A stretch of DNA of 64,000 nt, from the NCBI RefSeq assembly GCF_040054535.1, contig NC_090795.1, positions 6,237,501 through 6,301,500 on the forward strand. The letters are read 5' to 3'. Origin of the DNA: Antennarius striatus (lineage: Eukaryota; Chordata; Actinopteri; Lophiiformes; Antennariidae). Below the pieces are notes generated by a model that saw only the letters and a program-made list of their open reading frames with translations, ran no database searches and had not been told where the DNA came from. A program made the position numbers and the translations under genes. Of the stretch, positions 34,733 through 48,000 are shown in pieces (positions within the stretch are counted from its first letter, which is position 1; the number at the start of each line of letters is the position of its first letter).

Positions 34733-35342
34733 TCTCCGGGTTGACCCGATCATTCCTCATGATTAATGCTTATTCCAATGACAGCAGCCCTGTCAGCTGT
34801 GTGTGCTCACATGTAGTGCCTTCAGGAGTCGCTCGAGTTACAAGAGGCGCACCAGCACTACTGAGGTGAACAAGAACAACTCTGCACTGGCTGAATACAC
34901 AAAGCCGACCTCATCAACAGTTCAGACAAATGAATCGTCGGCCGATGACACAAAATAATGAAAAAGTACAGCACACACCGCCCGAGCATGGATGCTCCTA
35001 CAAAAACCCTTAATAGTTGATCGATATGTCTGAATAGATCGATAAGAGGATTGTTGGAATCTTGTCTAAATCAATGTTATTTCTTTGCAATGATCGCATT
35101 GCGATCACCTGTGTGGAACACCAAAGCAGGTTAAAAACTCACCCACTCACAGCCAATAAAACAAAACCTTTCAAATAAAAGGTCAATTAGCGACTGAACG
35201 CAAAGTGTGTGTGTGTGTGTTTTTTTTTTTAAAGAGGAAACCCATCGAACGCGTAAAGATCCCCCCCCCGGTAACAACACCGTTTCTCGGACAGACACAC
35301 ATTTGATGGATTTAAATGACCTCCTTTCCGATAAGGGAGAGG

Positions 35343-35349
<7 letters not shown>

Positions 35350-35375
<26 letters not shown>
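35350..35375. repeat. poly(A) run
   Basis: An uninterrupted A-run of about 26 bases. No retroposon body was recognised before it, so it may be simple slippage. Confidence 0.9.
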
Positions 35376-35377
<2 letters not shown>

Positions 35378-35475
35378 ACAATCAAACTATTTGGCTTCGT
35401 TTCCCAGCTGAGGTTTTAACACATGAAATATCAATAACCGACAACAGAACTCTCCCTTCTCTGTGTGTACTCACC

Positions 35476-35820
35476 ACCGATTCCAGTATCCGATCACCAT
35501 TAGTGGTGAAATAGTGGTAAATAAACCGCCGATGATAAGTAATCCAAATGGCACGGCTGAATGGAGCGTTTATCCCCGTGTATAGATAGCTCCACTGTGC
35601 TATTGTCTGCGTCTGTCCTCCGCTCGGAGCTCCGTACCAGCTGAAGCGCTTCCCTTGTCTGTAGCAAACTGCCGAGAAGCGCAGCCTTTTTCGTCAGTGG
35701 AAAACTCCCTCCTGGCGTCTGGTCTGACGCAGGCGGTGACACAGGGAGGCTGCCCACGCCGCTTCCTGCCCGGCCGCCTCTGTGACTGCCTGCGCGTACT
35801 ATCTGCATGAGAAAAGCCAC
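35476..35820 (-). promoter_or_regulatory. csrnp1: candidate CSRNP1 exon 1 and promoter
   Basis: On the minus strand GAATCGGTG|GTGAGTAC is a strong donor with its exon edge at 35476. The sequence above it, 35560-35800, is GC-rich with many CG dinucleotides, unlike its surroundings. CSRNP1 in mammals starts with a non-coding exon, and the leader of the start-codon exon here needs one. A 106-codon open frame crosses the block but matches nothing I know and is taken as untranslated. Confidence 0.5.
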
Positions 35821-35953
35821 ATGATCAGCGATCGATTGTATGAAAATAGTAATGACGATAGTAGTCGATAAGAAAGAGAGAAAAAAAAAAAAAGGAAAAG
35901 AAAAGAAATGGCACTCCTGAGCGGCAAGAAACCTCTGGTGGCGAGCTCTATAT

Positions 35954-36130
<177 letters not shown>

Positions 36131-39100
36131 TATTTGCATCACTGCTAAGATAATATCATGTCTAATAGTGACGTGGGCAGTGAGGTAATGTCCTATTTCC
36201 AGGCAAAGAAATTAATAACTATGAAGCTGTATGAAATCATGACTCATTTTGAGGGAATAAATCAATAGGGACGCACAGTTTCAAAGGAAACAACAACTTC
36301 TGCTTAGAAACAATCAAAACCACATTCATAAAAAGACACCACGTTTCAGCAAACGAGACTCAGCTGCTATAAAATAGGATTCTTCTAATCGCAAGACAAT
36401 TGCCTTCAAATTAAATTTGAGTGCAGCACAGAGAAGAGGATTTTTAGAAACAAGTCCTAATATGATCAGTTACTTATCATTTCCTTTTGAAGCTTCCTGG
36501 AAGTAATTTAGTATTTTAGGGGAAATGATCTGTGACATTTAGAAGGAAGCTCTTGTGAAAGTTGAGTAAGGGAGACTATTCAATTGCAGACCAAGTTATT
36601 TCTCACACCACCCTGTCATGTACTCCTCCCATCTCTCTGTCTTAATTTCCTGCTACTATTGTCTGGGACAGTCCATTGAAATATCAGCTGCTGTCATCAT
36701 TTGGTCACATCAGTGACTTTATTGTTGGTGTATCAGCTTGTCGCTTTGTTTGCAATGTGATTTTCCCTCTCCTTCGAACTTCTCCTTTATCATTTAAGGG
36801 TGTCACAAAATCAACGCCGATGTTGCAGACTTAAAAATTCCAGAGATTAAATTTTTATATAATTACCAGAGTCATACAAAATGAAACTTCTTGCAAAAAA
36901 TACGGAAAACTACCCATTTTCTACATTATCTCTCTCCCCATGTCACAACATCGAGTTGTCAGTCTAAAGAGAAAAAGAAGATCACAAACACAACATATTG
37001 TTCTTTGTGATAACAGAAGTTTTAATTAAGACCTCAACATTTTTAAACTAGCCGAGGCACCAGAATAAATGTTCCCATAATTAAGAGTGAATAATGACAG
37101 TAAATGTTTGATTTTACATCAACACGACATTCAATAACTGATTGAGTGAGTTTATTTCTCAGAAGTAGCAGCGTCACATACACTTTAACCCTTCCTCAAA
37201 AGTTTTGCCGCCCACAGCCAGTGCCCTAACTGTAACAGTGCTTTCAGTTTCAGCCTAACTTGAACAATGGAATTAAGTTTTCAGCCTAGATACAGGTTCT
37301 TGTCTCACATGTGGGGACAGGTCTCCCAAAGCTAATTGTGTCCTGGTAATAAAGGGCCCTTTCCTCACTGGATCACAGAGCCTGAGGGCCCCACTTAGAG
37401 CATTACCCTCAGATGCCGAACAAGCACATAAAGCTGAATGACGACAGAAAATAACGCCATTATGGCTCCTATTGTGACCACAGTGTTTCTATTTAAAATA
37501 AAAACCCTGGTTACGAGTTTCATTCACCGTGATACTAACACAAGGGTCGGTCTGCTGGGTGTGAATTTACATGATTTTATTTGGCAGCACAGTTTCACTG
37601 GAGCCATCAATTAGCATTTAAACAAGAATGATTGGCTTTGTGATAATGAATGGGTTAGATACCAGAGATTATGGCAGGAGACACACTCTATTTGTCAACC
37701 CAAATAGATTGTTTCAAGCTTTGGTTGAAATGGGGGGAAAAAAAGTGAAAACAGGAAGATATGATAAGTCATCTTTAAAAGTCTTGGAGGTTTTTGATAT
37801 GAATATCCAGCAAGTAAAGTTAGTAAAACACAAGATAGAGGTAGCTAGAAGTCACGTTTTCTTCAGCTATTATATAGTTCTAAACATTTCCTCAGAAAAC
37901 AGTCAGGATCAAGGTATCTATTTCATTACATACTTTTACAGCCTAATTACACTGTCATTAAGGTGAGGAACGAAGAGGCCATTTAAAGTGTTATTGCAGT
38001 CTTTGCAACGTTGTTATTGCAACTAAGAGTGGAAGGAGAACGTATAGAGAGTGACTCTCAACATCAAGTCTGAGGAGTAACGAGATCATTTAAAGGAAAA
38101 GTGGAAGAAAGAAAAAACACTTTTGTAAACATTTCTGATTCTCTCTGATTTCTGCCAGTTGGGTTCTTGTTACTACTTTAGATATCTAAAAATCCTTCAA
38201 AGCAAAATACTAGGAGTAAAAAAAAACTCACACTGATTTTGCTGTTCACAGTTTAGTTTTGGGGTAAAAAGCAACAAAGTAAATGTTGGGTAAGTAATAA
38301 AGTAAATAAATAGTAAATAGTGCTGTTTAAATGGTGGGTTATTGTTAACTGTGTTGCAATAATAAACAGTTGGGTTTGTGTTTATGTTTTTCTGCATCTG
38401 AAGTATTTAACATCATAGGTGAGGTGTGTGTGTGTGAGTGTGTGTGTGTGTTTGTCTGTGTGTGTGACATAGTAATGCTCTAGTGTGGAGCCTGTGTGTC
38501 CAGACAGACTCCACCCAATTAGCTTCCCTGTCGCCCTCCAAGTCTTAAAGACACAACAATGAACCATCCGCCGCACCAGGGATAGCTGTGTTGGGTAGCA
38601 GCCACAGCAATCACAGCCATCACTGAGGAGTTATACCCCCATTCACACCAAAACACCCTAATAACAAAAATCATGCACAATTAGCCTGCTGTTGACAAGT
38701 CCTCCAGAGCCTGGAGACAGTCTCGCTCGCCGTGACGCTTCTGTGGTTTGGTTCGGCATAAATCCTTATTATAGTCAAAGTGTTGGCAAACATCAGATTA
38801 CTGACACACCTTCAATAACGTTGTTGTGATGGACAAATATCTGGCTGGCATTACAACTTGTTCCTGCGTGGCTCTTTTTTTTTTTTTTTTGCTCTGTCCT
38901 TTGCAATGTTCCTTGGAGATAAATAGGAAAAGTATTGGTTGATGGAGCCTTTTTATGTGGAAACCCCCCCCCCCTCGTCAGATCCATCAATTCCCTTTTT
39001 GATAAACAAGAAAAAGTTCCAGGGAGTAGTGCGACTCACACATGTTCGCCCTCTCTTCTAAGAAAAAGAGCTGCATATTTGTGTTTGTGTGTGGGATGGG

Positions 39101-41280
39101 GGGATGGGAGCCCGAGTGCCAAAGCCACTGAATCAGGCCTGAATACATTAAGGCTACTCTCTTTAAAAGTGTGCCAGAGAGTTCATGGTGGAAGACGCCC
39201 CTCCAAGAGTACAATGATGGGCTTCAATGCTTTCCATCTGTGGATGGAGAAAGGCCTGTGACTGCACGTGCTGTGTGGAGTGGACTCAACAATGTATTAA
39301 TTTATGTCCATCTGAGGCATCATAAAACTCATCTGAAGGTGAACGCTGGGCCATCAAGTGAAATGCCATCGTTAAATAGGCGTGATTAAAGAGACTTCAC
39401 CACATGCAGGTGTCAGCTAAGATTTAGAGAGACCATCCTTAAATTTGGCCTGGAATTCAAGGATACATTCATAGCAACATTTGGGATGATGGAATTTGAG
39501 AGGTGTCCCCTGGAGGAGCATCGGACCAGATGAGGGTCTCGTGTGTGTGTGTGTGTGTGTGTGTGTTGTTGTGATGGTCAGACTGGGGTAGACGAACACA
39601 ACGGGGCTGGGGGGGGGGGGGGGGGCTGATTGATGGCTCCAGCTGTCCCAGAGGAGAGGAACACAGGCAGACAGCTGGTCACCTGTAGCCCCAGACACGA
39701 CTGTGATAGAGGAGCATGGCATTGTGTTTCACTGAAGAGGGCAGCCAGTGCAACATAGAGTTCACACCACTGTTCATCACAGCCAAGAAAAAACAAGCAG
39801 TGCAGCTAAAGGGGATGAGACTAGAGGATTAAAAGAGCACTTGAGGAAATAGATTTAGCCAAGGAAAGCATACATGAGGCTAATTTAGTGGATTTCAAGC
39901 AGCAATTCAACACTTAAGTGTTTTGTTAATGCGATTACTTAAAAACCTGAGCAGAAAACACACACACACACACACACGTACATCATTATCTTGCACGACA
40001 TCCTCTTAATCATCCAGTGTTGTTTGATACGGTTGGAACATGACTGCATTGATAATAACTGTTGTTTTGACACAAGTTACATGAGAGAAGAAGAAAGAAG
40101 AGATGAGCTCACTCAAACACAGGGATTAATCCAGGAGCAAGAGGGAAAGAAGAAGAAGAAAAACCACCCTCCCCCTCTCGCAAGACAGCCAGCCAATCAG
40201 CAAGCACAGGAGCTGGTTTTCTTGGAGACCAAAGAATCTGTGTGTAGTGATATGACATCACCAGCTGCCCATTAAAGGAGAGGTCACTTTTTCTTTTCTT
40301 CCCCCCTTTTTTTCCTCCACCTCTGTGGATGAGTGAGGAAATGTGATGCAGTTTTCCAAGAGGAACAAAGACCCTTTCAAACATCCACCCCTACTGTGTG
40401 TTGTTTTTTTCTTTATTCAGATTACCCACACAAAGCAATTGTTGCCGTTGTCAATGTCATATGCTGGGCTGTCTAAACGACACGCTTCAATAATATTCAT
40501 GGGTTTCAATTGTTCGGACATGATTCATAAATTCAACAACTTACCTCTGCTGTTTATCTTTGTTGCTGCTGTAGTGAGACAAGAAATGTTCACTTTTCAA
40601 TGCTTCCATTCATTCAGCAACAAGCAACACTATGTTTGGTTTGCTCACTACATACAGTATGTGTGTTTGCTCTTACTGGTTCTCTGGATGTGTCTTTAGC
40701 TTTAGGGAAAGGAAAGCTGCCAGTTTGTGTTTTGTTTACTTGGCAACGTCACAGGGCTGTCTGACTAATGCATTCTGGATTGTCTCTCCCAGGACGTTTG
40801 TTCTATGTTTTATTCATTGGTGTGATTTGCGATAGACTTCCCCTGACATAATGTTATTGATTGCCTAATAGACTTATCAAAAGAATGGCCTCACTCAAGG
40901 CATCAAGAGTATAGGATACATTTATTTATTTTTGTATGGAGATAAATAGATTTTGAAAAAGCAGCATTCAGTATGATTATTGATTCATCTGCTGATTGTG
41001 TATAGGAAGTGATTTATTTTGTGTAATTAAAAAAAAAAGTCAGAAAAGCCTTTGATGTCTCTCATTGAAAACAGTTGCATATGGTTCAGTGTCTTCATGG
41101 GGTCCCTCAGGGAGCAGGGTCAATCCAAAAACATAGAATATGACAGCATTTGAATGCTCTCCATCTATGAATTGGTGAAGAAATGCTGAAAAGACCCCTT
41201 GGGTAGTGATTAGTTGTTCGATCAAAGATTCCATACATTTTCTTGTAGCTGAGACAACCACAATCGTCTTGTATACAGCT
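36131..41280. other. gene-free region upstream of CSRNP1
   Basis: No supported exon on either strand. It contains imperfect GT arrays (38424-38466, 39540-39566), a G-run (39609-39625) and a short CA array (39958-39977). Low-repeat stretches with TAATTA and CAAT-like words, such as 37290-37620, look like candidate non-coding regulatory sequence. Confidence 0.5.
39540..39566. repeat. (GT)n microsatellite
   Basis: A GT array about 40 bp before a 17-base G-run at 39609-39625. Confidence 0.9.
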
Positions 41281-41284
41281 GCTT

Positions 41285-41395
41285 ATTCATCATGCGGGTC
41301 ACAGGTCTGCTGGTGCCTATCCCCACTGCCCAAGGGTGTGAGGCGGGGTACACCTTGGAGACGTTGCCAGCACATCGCGGGACCACCGATCAAAG
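41285..41395 (-). mobile_element. L2-type LINE 3'-end fragment
   Basis: The plus strand reads ATTCATCATGCGGGTCACAG, GCTGGTGCCTATCC, GGCGGGGTACACCTTGGA and GCCAGCACATCGCGGG. This is the reverse complement of the fish L2-like 3' end, without the rest of the element. Confidence 0.65.
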
Positions 41396-41751
41396 AATCA
41401 GCTGCTACTATCACTCACTGCTTATCAATTGGTCATAATAAAACTGTCAAAAATCTCAATAGTTGCTGCTTTCCTCAGTTTTCTGTTAATATTTTTGGCA
41501 TGTTGCTTGAAATGCAACAGATTTCATTGTGTTAAATTGAAAGTAATGTGTTGATTTTTTTTAATGGAAATTGAATGGGCTAACAGTTAATTGATGAATA
41601 TATTAGTTACAGCCCCAATAAGTTTAAGAAATGCTCACAGATAGGAAACTAGTTCATATTTGGTTTGAAAAATATTTCTGCTGCTTAAAAAATCATTAAT
41701 CAACCAGTTCTTTCACCTCATTACACTTTTCAAACCTATATTAGGAGAGGA

Positions 41752-42078
41752 AGAACAAGAAGATCCACTTTATTAATCCCCTAACAAGGAAATTACGTTT
41801 TACACTCTATACATGTCTTTTTGTGTTAGATACAGAATTTTGTGCAGGCAGAGTGACGGGCAGCAACTTCGGTTGGCGCCCTAATTGAGCATCTTGTAAG
41901 GGGTCAGCGCCTTGCTCAAGGGCGCCTTGGCAGTGGCCGGGAGGTGAGCTGATACCTCCCACAGTCAGCTCACACTCTGAGGATGTCGGATGTCTGGCGG
42001 GAGCGGGAATCGAACCGCCGATGTCTGGGCAAATGTCTGGTCATAAGACGTCCGCTCTAGCGCTGAGCCACTAGCGAG
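41752..42078 (-). mobile_element. tRNA-derived SINE
   Basis: Read on the minus strand, the head has a polymerase III A box (TGGCTCAGCGC at 42070-42060) and a B box (GGTTCGATTCC at 42016-42006). A central block with GCGCCCTTGAGCAAGGCGC follows, which is common in fish SINEs. The tail GGGGATTAATAAAGTGGATC resembles the 3' end of a partner LINE. The boxes are near consensus, so the copy is fairly young, but a tRNA fold with a full acceptor stem is not evident. Confidence 0.75.
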
Positions 42079-42085
42079 TTAATTT

Positions 42086-45000
42086 TATTCATTTCGTGTG
42101 ACAGATGGTACGGCATGCAGAATATTAATAGGCTGAATGCAATATTACAGTGTGAGAGGAACAGATAAGAGATCACTAAACAGCAACACCCACTGCACAG
42201 GGATCATGTCACAAAACAGAAAGTGAAAGGATAGGTGTGAAAGTTCAATGCCAAACGGTTCGTAATGGTCGACAGGTCAGCGAGGGAGACCCGTTACTAT
42301 CGCCTCGGTTTCAACCTGGACCTCGCAGTTGGCCTTTATCCTAATCAGATACTGTGATCCCTGCAGAATGCTACGCTGGCATCACACTCTCCATGATTGC
42401 TGTGAAACTCCAACATCACTGCTCAGGCAGCAGTGATGTCGAGACACATGTCTTCCAGAATTTACAACTCTCGACAGCTCCTTTCATTGTCGAGAAATCA
42501 ATACATGGCAACTTCCACTTTACGGCTACACAACAGTTCTAAGAGATGCAGTGTGCGTACAAAGATATTAGCTTGGTTTAAAGCCAGACAAAGAAAGTGA
42601 AACCCTTCATCTGCTTATTTTCCTTTGACTGCAGCACTTCCTCATTAAAGTGTTTACATGCAGCACACGTGCTTTGAGAGAAAAGGCAGAGGTCTCTGAA
42701 GTAAAGGAAGTGCTATACCAATACTGTCATAGAGCTGATAGCATATTACAATGTATGATTTAACATCAAGCCCAAATAGCAACCATGAGTGAAGAGAAAT
42801 CCCCTCTAAATCTTGACTAATATTATTTTTGTGGGATTGAACCTATAAAGAATTAACTCACTAATATATGTAACAAGTAATTGCTTTATTTCACGGCTTC
42901 AATATTAAAACGATTCTTATCGATGTTATTAGAGACATCATTTACAGGAAGAGATCGCCTTTCCCCAGAAATGCTTCCGCAAATGAAGTTGTCATTCCAG
43001 CTCGGTGTCATGGATGTCCAACATCACGTCACACTCTCACTGACAAGAGGAGAAGGAAACCACAAGCTGCTGTGTTTCCTGTCACGAATGGAGAACTTCC
43101 TCCTTCTCTTTGTTCTTATTGTCTGTGTGACAATTTCAAAGCATGCAGGTCTTCACAGCGTAAAGTCAGGTGCCATTTGGAAAAATTAAGGTCGGCCTAC
43201 TGATCATTTCATCATGAAAATTCTCCGGAGGAAATATTTGTGCCTCAACAGCATACTTGCGAAGAAAAGCAACAGATTGAAATTACTCATCGGTTTGTGT
43301 GGGTTTTTTTTGAATTTCTTCATCTTCTTTTTACATGCTGGTTGATCTTGTTGACATTTGTGACCATTTTCTTCAGCCAGCTGCTCTCTAACACCAAATA
43401 CTTTTTAAGTGTCCTTTTATTTGGCCGCATGCACAATATAATACGAAGTTCTATTTTTTTTTTACTCCTGCTTTAAAATGCTAGTTGAAAAGCAAGTCAT
43501 AAACAACAGCAAATTCAAAGGAACATTCAGCAGAAAAAATCTTCCAACTGGGGAAATCTGACTCTGAAAGAAAGACAAGGCCAACCTATCATGTGTTATT
43601 TCACTGTTAAAAGGTGCTGCTTGAGACCTATTCAAAACATGAAATTCGATGCTGATGACACTGTGTTTTATGTCGGGTAGTCAGGCTTGTTCAATGAAAA
43701 AAAAAAAATCACAGATGGCGTAAAGGTCTTCTATGCAGCACTATTGAATGATCTCTGTGTATAAAGGGCTGAGAAATCACAGTGTGACAGTAACTTGTCT
43801 GAAACCTTAAAGTTACATCAACTCACCTTAAACATGCATCAGCGCACAACAAAATAATCTCCAGCATTAAAAGATGTCTTTTCAACGTCTGGAGATTTGT
43901 TTATTGCTAGAGCAACATGAAAAAGTGATACTGGTCTCACTTTTGTAATAAAATAAAGAAAAAAATTATATGTGACATTACATATTTTTCTGCTTTGCTT
44001 AAGGATTTTATGAAAAATTTACTTGTCTGTTTAAATCAATCAATAAATAAATAAATAAACAGGAAACTGACCTCATCCTCCCAGAAAGTCACTTCTCACA
44101 GCCAAAACAAAAAACAGTAAAGCAAATAAATATTCTAAAAACAAAACCTATTTGTTATTGACCAAAATGTTCTAATTATTGAGACTTTGATGGATTAGGA
44201 AATCTGTGGCATCAGTAGAGGGATAATGATTCCCTGTGGACAGAGCTGAGATACCTGCTTCCCAATGTTGTCCAGGCTTGATGCTATGCTAAGCTAACAG
44301 GCTCCTGGCTTTAGCCTCATATTTGCATATACATTTAGGATTGAGTTGGTTCTTCCCATCTAACTATTGATAAGAAAGACATTAACAGTAATGTTTTTAC
44401 CACTATTCTTCCAAATGAGGTGTCCAGATGAAGATAATTAAGAGTGATGTAAAGTTAATAATTTTATCACTTGTGATTGTGCATTAATGTGTTTATAGAA
44501 ATATAGCTGCCATTATGTGTGTACTGACTCCATTGAAATAATCCTTAGACTAGTTAGTCATCTGAGCCTTAGCTTTCATCTCAGTTGGTTGTCTTCAAAG
44601 AAATCAGCCCACGGTATCTAATGAGTGGCATTTTTTCACTTGGGGAAGGACGGAGGACAATATGTCGCTGGTAATAGGGGAACGGTGGCGGGGGGGGGGG
44701 GCAATTGGGGTGGCTGGGGGATGTGCAGTTGGTGAGACTCGTAGAATCAGCATCGCAGCATGCTGCTGTTACCAGGGCTACAGTAACATACAGGCCAACT
44801 GCAGGTGCCAGGCCGACAACAGTGAGGACCAATTAGAGTCCCTGTGAGAGGGGAGCTAATGAAATCCAGCCTGGGACTGATGTGGGTTAACTAAATAAGT
44901 CCACAGCCATTTAGCGCTAACAAAAAAATGACTGGGTGGATGTCAGGTCAGGAAAAGGGGGTCACGGACCCTCAGACTGTAGCACAGATTTGCTGAGTGA

Positions 45001-48000
45001 TCGACCAAGAAATCTCCTGAAGTCTTTGGTTGATGTTGTGTAACCTTCACCCTGTATGGGGCCTGGCTGATTGTGGATGTGAGGGGGTACACACCAGACA
45101 AATCACCAGTTTATGGCAGACTTTAAGATTACATTTCTTGCTTTCTTTCACATTTTCTGTCAGTGCATTTCAGCTGAACCACAATCCCTCTGACGCACAA
45201 ACACTTGGTACAGTACACACACACACATATGGCACAAATACACGCTGCAGCGTCAACCTCCGGGCTAGCCAGTGCTGAGTGGTCTCAGAATGTGAGAAAG
45301 GGACAAGAAGCAGTGTTTACTGAGCACTACTGTCCACACATCCGTTCCCACAATGGCCCCATTGAGGGTGGGCCCAGGTTAAAGCCTATTTAAAAGGCTT
45401 GTTTAACACTCAGAAGAGGGGCCGCATACCCGAACCACAGGGAAGGGGAGTCGGGGGTGTGGGGAGAGGGATTCGCAGCAGGCTCCTTACCCTCCGCCCC
45501 AGCTTCCTCTTGAAAGCTTGTGCCCATGTCGCCCTGACAGCATCATTTTCTCTCACTGCACTTTTGCTTTTTTTTTTTCTTCTTTCATTCATTTCCCTGT
45601 GTGTTTTTCTGAAATGTGTTTTTCACATCGGGTCTGTGACCACGTGTAAGGGTGCATGTCGATGTGCCACAGTTGGAGTTCAGCAGAGGACAGGGGCCGA
45701 CGGAAAGGGAGAAAAGGGTGGGAGTAGTTGTAAAAGTAGATTTTTACGAGGGAAAAGCAGGATGGATGGGCAGAGGGGAGGAAAGAGAGAGTAAAGGACA
45801 GCAAGGGAATATTTTCCCCTTCACCCTCCCTCCTTCCCGCCTTTCTGTTCTCCTCATGTGAAGGACAAGCCTGGCGGGGCTGCGGTCTGGACCAGTGATT
45901 GTGTACGGCGCCTTGCGGTGCCTCACACAGGAACCCCATTAATCACTGGAGCAGGTTTCCCACTCCTGGACACAAAGACCCCACACACACTGCTGCACAC
46001 ACTTGCACATACAGACACTAACATAAAGAATACATACATTTATGTTTGTGCACGTGAGGAGACCATTGAAAAAAAATAGGAAGAGAGATGACGGGAATTT
46101 AAGTGTTTGCCCAGACGTACACGTAATTATTTCTAAAATGTTTTGGCAGTGCTCTTTAGAGGACTGAGAAAAGAATGAGAAATAGTTTGGAGTCATACCA
46201 AGACAGCGGTCTTGAATTGGTTTAGGATTTAGTCATGAACTGAATTGATTCCCACAACATAAGAAAGGCCAGTTTTGATATTTAAGACATGCAAACACAA
46301 GTTTGTATTATATTGTTCAAAACTACACTAGAGAGATAAAGCAATATCTGATTTAATTAAGCAAGAGAAGGCCTAAACCTGACTCTGTGTCTTGAGAAAT
46401 TAAATATCAGTGTAATGACATGTAGAACATACACACATATTATCCCACAAGTCAAGCAGGCAATGTTTTCCAGGTCATTTGGTGGAGAAATCCCTTTAGC
46501 AATTCTATTTCTATCGGCTGCCTTGAGCTGGAGTCCATGTGTGCACAGTCCGCCTATAGTAGGAACGGAGAAAAGGACACCACTGAGGTCATCCCCTATA
46601 TTAAGACTGCTGGCTCCTCTTACCCCCAACATGCTCTGCAAAAAAAAAGAAAAGAAAAAAAGACTGACCTTAACAGGTCATTTACACCCATATGTTGTTT
46701 TAAAAGAAAAAGAAAAAAAAATCATTAAGTGAGGTTTTTGAATCTTTATTGCAAAAGAAAAAAATTGCATAAAGATTAAAGTGTTTTTTGGTTTTTTTTT
46801 ACAAAAGTGCATGGAAAAAAAATCATTAAGTAAGTTGATTTTCAGTGTGTGGCTGGTAAATATTGCATCGACTTGCACATCATGTCGCAAGACGTTCTTC
46901 CAGTGTTTGAACCTTCTTGCTTTGAAATCAGATTTTTATCAACAACATCTGCACATAAATGTCTAAAATGTTGTTTTTGTTTGAAGCAGGTGCAGAAAAT
47001 GGTTTATTTCAGCCTGGAAGTGTGCCACATGCTGCATACGTATTGAAGCCTGTGCATCTGCAAACATAAAAAAAAAAAAAAAAAAGCAAAACAGCAAACA
47101 GGAAATTGGATTGATTGATAGCGCAATCTGCAGGTGGAGGAGGGGGAGGAGCACTAAAATGCAGTGTTGTCTGGCTTGCGAAGAGACAATCATCTTTGTG
47201 TGTGCATTTGTGTGTGTGTGTGTGTGTGCTGCTCCACTCTCAGACATCCCTCCTCTCATACCTAATCCCAGCCCAGCCACTGCAATTTACAGCCCCATCC
47301 GTAACTAGCCATCGACAGGGAGGCGATGAGGAAAAGAGAGGAGCCAGAGGCAGGCTGAGGGTCAATGGCTATATTGAGCACATAAACCCCCATGTAATGA
47401 ACAATATTTGTGTACCAGGAGGAAGGTCATCTGGTTGAATTGGAGTGGGAGTTGCATGTCTTATGCGGACACAGGATTCCATCAGTCAAGAATCTATACT
47501 GTATGTGTGATGTGTCTTTGCATATGTATATGCAGTCAAAGAAAGCAAAACCAAATATGAATCTTCTCTTTCTCTTCAATTTCTTCTTGGAGGTGTCATT
47601 CATTGTTTTCTGGTTTTAATTTTACCACTTCTGTGTAGCTCATAAAATATTTCCAATCATTATAAGACTAATCAAGACCAGAAACGATGCAACTGGAAAT
47701 AAAATTCATGCTCAGATGTTGCCATTCTAAAGCAGGAGAGAACTCTCATGTGCGTCAGAATGAATCACTACTCTGATTATGTGTTATTGCATAATCAACA
47801 TGTTTATGAGGTAGATCAGTTTGGTGTGGTAAAGTGGTAATATAGATGACAGCACTAACACTCTGGGCTAAAATTCCATCGATGCTGGAAATGCATCTAT
47901 CTTATCTCTAATGATTAAAAACACATGACAATGACAATCCTGTCAGCGGTGAGCAGCTGACCTCAGTCTGCGTAAACACATTTTATGTTTTTCCAAGAGC

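Larger units (their letters stand above)
29074..35475 (-). other. csrnp1: probable CSRNP1 intron 1
   Basis: This 6.4-kb stretch lies between the acceptor of the start-codon exon and the candidate exon 1 donor. I find no coding exon in it. It holds long A-runs (30800, 31130, 31810, 35350-35375), a (CA)n at 33736-33786 and a (TC)n at 34710-34732. A palindromic CTCCTTATGCAAGGAG sits near 30151-30166 in a purine-rich, CG-containing block. Confidence 0.5.

Noticed and set aside
35500-35820. A 106-codon minus-strand frame in the candidate CSRNP1 promoter/exon 1
   Set aside because: The composition is that of GC-rich leader sequence, no family motif is present, and the known CSRNP1 start lies in the next exon.
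42000-42078. A tRNA gene on the minus strand
   Set aside because: A and B boxes are present but continue into a SINE body and LINE-like tail, and no full acceptor stem closes the fold.
45399-45794. A 131-codon plus-strand frame
   Set aside because: Low-complexity, G-rich and T-rich sequence with no recognisable domain.
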